A stretch of DNA of 35,903 nucleotides, from the IMG/VR virus record IMGVR_UViG_3300042731_003330, positions 1-35,903 of that record; one strand, given 5' to 3'. This DNA comes from a virus. Within the stretch, counting starts at the first letter, position 1; every line of letters starts with the position of its first letter. The translations under genes and the position numbers were made by a program. This document shows positions 33,572 through 35,903 of this stretch, piece after piece. Below the pieces are notes generated by a model. The model did not search any database. It worked only from the letters and a program-made list of their open reading frames with translations, and was not told where the DNA came from.

Positions 33572-35903
33572 GTGTCTACTAGAAACTTTAGAGTAAAAAA
33601 CGGAATAGATATTGGATCTGCTGTAACGATTGATGGATCAAGTGGAATTATTACAGCAACAACATTTGTTGGTGATGGATCTGGTCTGATTAATGTTACT
33701 TCAACAGGATCAGGAATTGAAATTAAAGACGCTGGAGCAACAGTTGGTGTTGCTGCGACGATTGAGTTTGGAGCAAATATAGATGTAACACCACTGTCTG
33801 CTGGTATTGTAACTGTTACGGCACCAGATCAAGGTATCGCTGGTATTGATACTACCACAACATCATTCTTTAATGATGTTCAAATTGGTGGAGCTGTTAC
33901 TGCAACAACATTTATTGGTGACGGATCTGGTTTAACTGGAGTCGTTGGATCTGGATCTGGTGTAGTTATAGAAGAAGATGGTGCAACCGTAGGAACTGCA
34001 GGTACCATTAACTTTGTTAATTTAGCAGTCTCACCAATATCTGCTGGTATTGTAACTGTAAGTACTCAAAGTGCGGATGATTTTACTGCTGGTTCTCTTA
34101 ACGTAACTGGAGTTTCTACATTTGGTGGAGAATCTAATTTCAACGATAATATTAATATATCGACTGGATCTACAGCAATTTTCGGATCAGATCTTTTAGT
34201 ATATCGTCAACCTACAGGTGATCAAAATTCTGTTGTTGCATATAAAGGATCAAATGATTTTGAAATTCATTCGGATGAAATCATACTAAGAGATTCTGAT
34301 GACTCTAGATCAATAGCAAGATTTAGTGAAGGAAGTACAACCTTTTATGGTCTTGGTTACGCCTTGATGAATCTCAGTAACAATAATGTTACGACATATA
34401 CTAGTCTCGTAGTAAATGGCGGTATTACTGCTAGTGGTAATTCACATTCTTTTGGTAGCGGAAGTCAACTATCCTTTACCTTTGGTACAAAAAATCAAAT
34501 TAAAAATATACAAAATAAAGATTTTGAAATCAGTAACACATATCCTGGTAAAAATTTAGAATTAACCGCACAAGGTGGTGTGGAAATGCAGGATTATTCG
34601 GAACGAAATACCAGATTTCGGTTTGATGGTGATACTGGTGATACTTTCTTGTATACCGGTGTTGGTACTACATTATTCCAGGCAAAAAATAATAGTATCG
34701 AGATACCACATCAGTTAAATGTAACTGGTCTCAGCACTTTCTCAAATGTATTGGAATTTATACCATCTGGTAGTGGATATGTTAATATTGGATCCGAAAC
34801 TAGGAGATTCAATGAGGCTTGGATAGGTAAGTTAAAATTAACTGGATCTAGATATGGAGAAATCAAACAGATCCATGATGGATATGAATTTAGTAGATTA
34901 AGCTTTAGTGGAAATTATGTTTCTGCATCATTGGATTTGAGAACAGCTAATAATAACTCATATTATATTATACCACCAAATAATACATCGACTAGTCTGT
35001 CGCTTAGATTACCATCTACATCACCATCTGCAAACAGTCTTCTTGTTTCCGAAGACACTGGTGGAACATTAACCTGGTCAAATTCTCTCTCCTTATCAAA
35101 TTTAAGTGTAACTGGTGTTACTACATTCCAAGATAATGTTAATCTTGGTGATAGCGATAAAATTTTGTTGGGTGCAGATAATGATCTTGAAATCTATCAT
35201 GATGGTTCTAATGGTTATATTGATAATTCCACAGGTGAATTATACATTAGAGATACTAACGCAACTGGTACGAATAGAATCTTTATTCAACCAAAATCTG
35301 GTGAAGATGGAATTATTGCATATGAAGATGGTCAAGTAGAACTTTACTATGATAATTCAAAGAAACTCAATACTAATTCCAATGGCGTAACTATTGTTGG
35401 TGATCTCACTGCAAGTGGTGATCTCACTGCAAGTGGTCTCTCATTATCAACTCTTACTGATATTACTGGTGCTTTTGGTGTATCTAATACACTGAATTTT
35501 GGTGGTGATATGAGCATATTCCATATGCAAGATCCACTACATGGTACAAAGAATAGAATTGTTGTTGATGAGAATAATCTTATTATTGGAACGAAAGGCG
35601 AGAGTTCTGGTAATACGTATTACAGTTCTCTAATTACGGTTGATGTTGGAAATGATTTAGGATTCACTGATGGTAATAATTCATACGTCACATTAGGATT
35701 TGGTACCGATGGTGAAAAATTACGTACAACTTCTGATGGTGTATCGATTGGTGGAACCGTTAGTGTTGATGGTGCAGTAAAACTAGCAGGTATTAATACA
35801 ACACTTGTAGGAACTGGAGGAACAACTGGCGACATCAAGATGATTCTTGGTGCTCCATTCTTCCATGATGGTAATACCTGGAGAGAATTCTACCTTAAGG
35901 AAG
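33572..35903 (+). CDS. Tail fibre/structural protein with TATTF-type repeats (partial, runs off the window)
   Basis: An open frame from GTG 33572 to the window end, at least 777 codons, with no stop. The start follows AGGGG at 33557-33560; no better ATG is available in frame. The N-terminus MSTRNFRVKNGIDIGSA is followed by repeats of GIITATTFVGDGSGL type (similar units near 33640 and 33900) and by long beta-rich fibre sequence. An EIYHDGSNGYIDNSTGELYI-like motif near 35190 is typical of phage fibre domains. It resembles the preceding gene at its N-terminus and repeats, so both may belong to one appendage. Its C-terminus is outside the window. Confidence 0.65.
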   Translation, partial: MSTRNFRVKNGIDIGSAVTIDGSSGIITATTFVGDGSGLINVTSTGSGIEIKDAGATVGVAATIEFGANIDVTPLSAGIVTVTAPDQGIAGIDTTTTSFFNDVQIGGAVTATTFIGDGSGLTGVVGSGSGVVIEEDGATVGTAGTINFVNLAVSPISAGIVTVSTQSADDFTAGSLNVTGVSTFGGESNFNDNINISTGSTAIFGSDLLVYRQPTGDQNSVVAYKGSNDFEIHSDEIILRDSDDSRSIARFSEGSTTFYGLGYALMNLSNNNVTTYTSLVVNGGITASGNSHSFGSGSQLSFTFGTKNQIKNIQNKDFEISNTYPGKNLELTAQGGVEMQDYSERNTRFRFDGDTGDTFLYTGVGTTLFQAKNNSIEIPHQLNVTGLSTFSNVLEFIPSGSGYVNIGSETRRFNEAWIGKLKLTGSRYGEIKQIHDGYEFSRLSFSGNYVSASLDLRTANNNSYYIIPPNNTSTSLSLRLPSTSPSANSLLVSEDTGGTLTWSNSLSLSNLSVTGVTTFQDNVNLGDSDKILLGADNDLEIYHDGSNGYIDNSTGELYIRDTNATGTNRIFIQPKSGEDGIIAYEDGQVELYYDNSKKLNTNSNGVTIVGDLTASGDLTASGLSLSTLTDITGAFGVSNTLNFGGDMSIFHMQDPLHGTKNRIVVDENNLIIGTKGESSGNTYYSSLITVDVGNDLGFTDGNNSYVTLGFGTDGEKLRTTSDGVSIGGTVSVDGAVKLAGINTTLVGTGGTTGDIKMILGAPFFHDGNTWREFYLKE
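35399..35434 (+). repeat. Perfect tandem 18-bp repeat (two copies) in the last fibre gene
   Basis: Two adjacent exact copies, 35399-35416 and 35417-35434, in frame and encoding GDLTAS twice. This suggests a recent small duplication. Confidence 0.9.

Overview
The window is a piece of a T4-like (contractile-tailed, myovirus) cyanophage genome. Three things support this. The replication and late-transcription block gp33-gp59-gp32 sits beside T4-type baseplate and tail genes (gp53, gp48, gp4, gp54, gp26-like, gp27, gp5-like). One gene in that block resembles the cyanobacterial family DUF1825. The AT-rich fibre genes carry the collagen-like, TATTF-type and tail-collar modules I associate with phages of marine Synechococcus/Prochlorococcus. 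The exact host cannot be read from the sequence.

Layout. (1) 1-2336: end of an unidentified gene, gp33, gp59, a DUF1825-like gene, a strong host-type sigma70 promoter, gp32 (ssDNA-binding protein without cysteines) and a micro-ORF, + strand. (2) 2336-3071: a small membrane-protein ORF and a Mom-like (DNA adenine modification) gene, + strand. (3) 5536 down to 3063: a minus-strand operon gp4, unknown 134-aa protein, gp48, gp53. (4) 5536-5577: a compact divergent control region with two inverted late-promoter-like boxes. (5) 5578-15236: + strand tail-tube initiator (gp54-like), a gp26-like chaperone/hub gene with a likely -1 frameshift extension, two paralogous tape-measure-like proteins (the second with lytic domains), gp27 hub, gp5-like OB protein, a separate beta-helix spike and a small structural protein. 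(6) 15240-24763: a 1530-residue collagen-like fibre with a C-terminal S74-type chaperone, then three tandem FG-GAP beta-propeller proteins. (7) 24760-25819: early promoters, small genes (one Phd/YefM antitoxin-like) and three tRNA genes (Ile-UAU, Met/Ile-CAU, Leu-UAA). (8) 25855-35903: three large fibre/baseplate-appendage proteins, one ending in a T4 gp12-like collar plus a histidine-rich (HxH) tip, and the last running off the window.

How the genes work together. gp59 and gp32 serve replication, and gp33 links to late transcription. Late transcription from TATAAATA-like boxes would express the tail genes. The gp26-like/frameshift product, the two tape-measure paralogs, gp27, gp5-like protein and spike build the central hub and tube. 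gp53, gp48 and gp54 build the wedge and tube cap. The fibre and propeller genes probably make the host-recognition apparatus. The most notable points are the U-UUU-UUC frameshift signal with an adjacent hairpin, the three seven-repeat propellers next to a modular collagen-like fibre, and the apparent move of peptidoglycan-cutting activity from gp5 to the second tape-measure paralog. There is no gene-free stretch longer than 300 bases.
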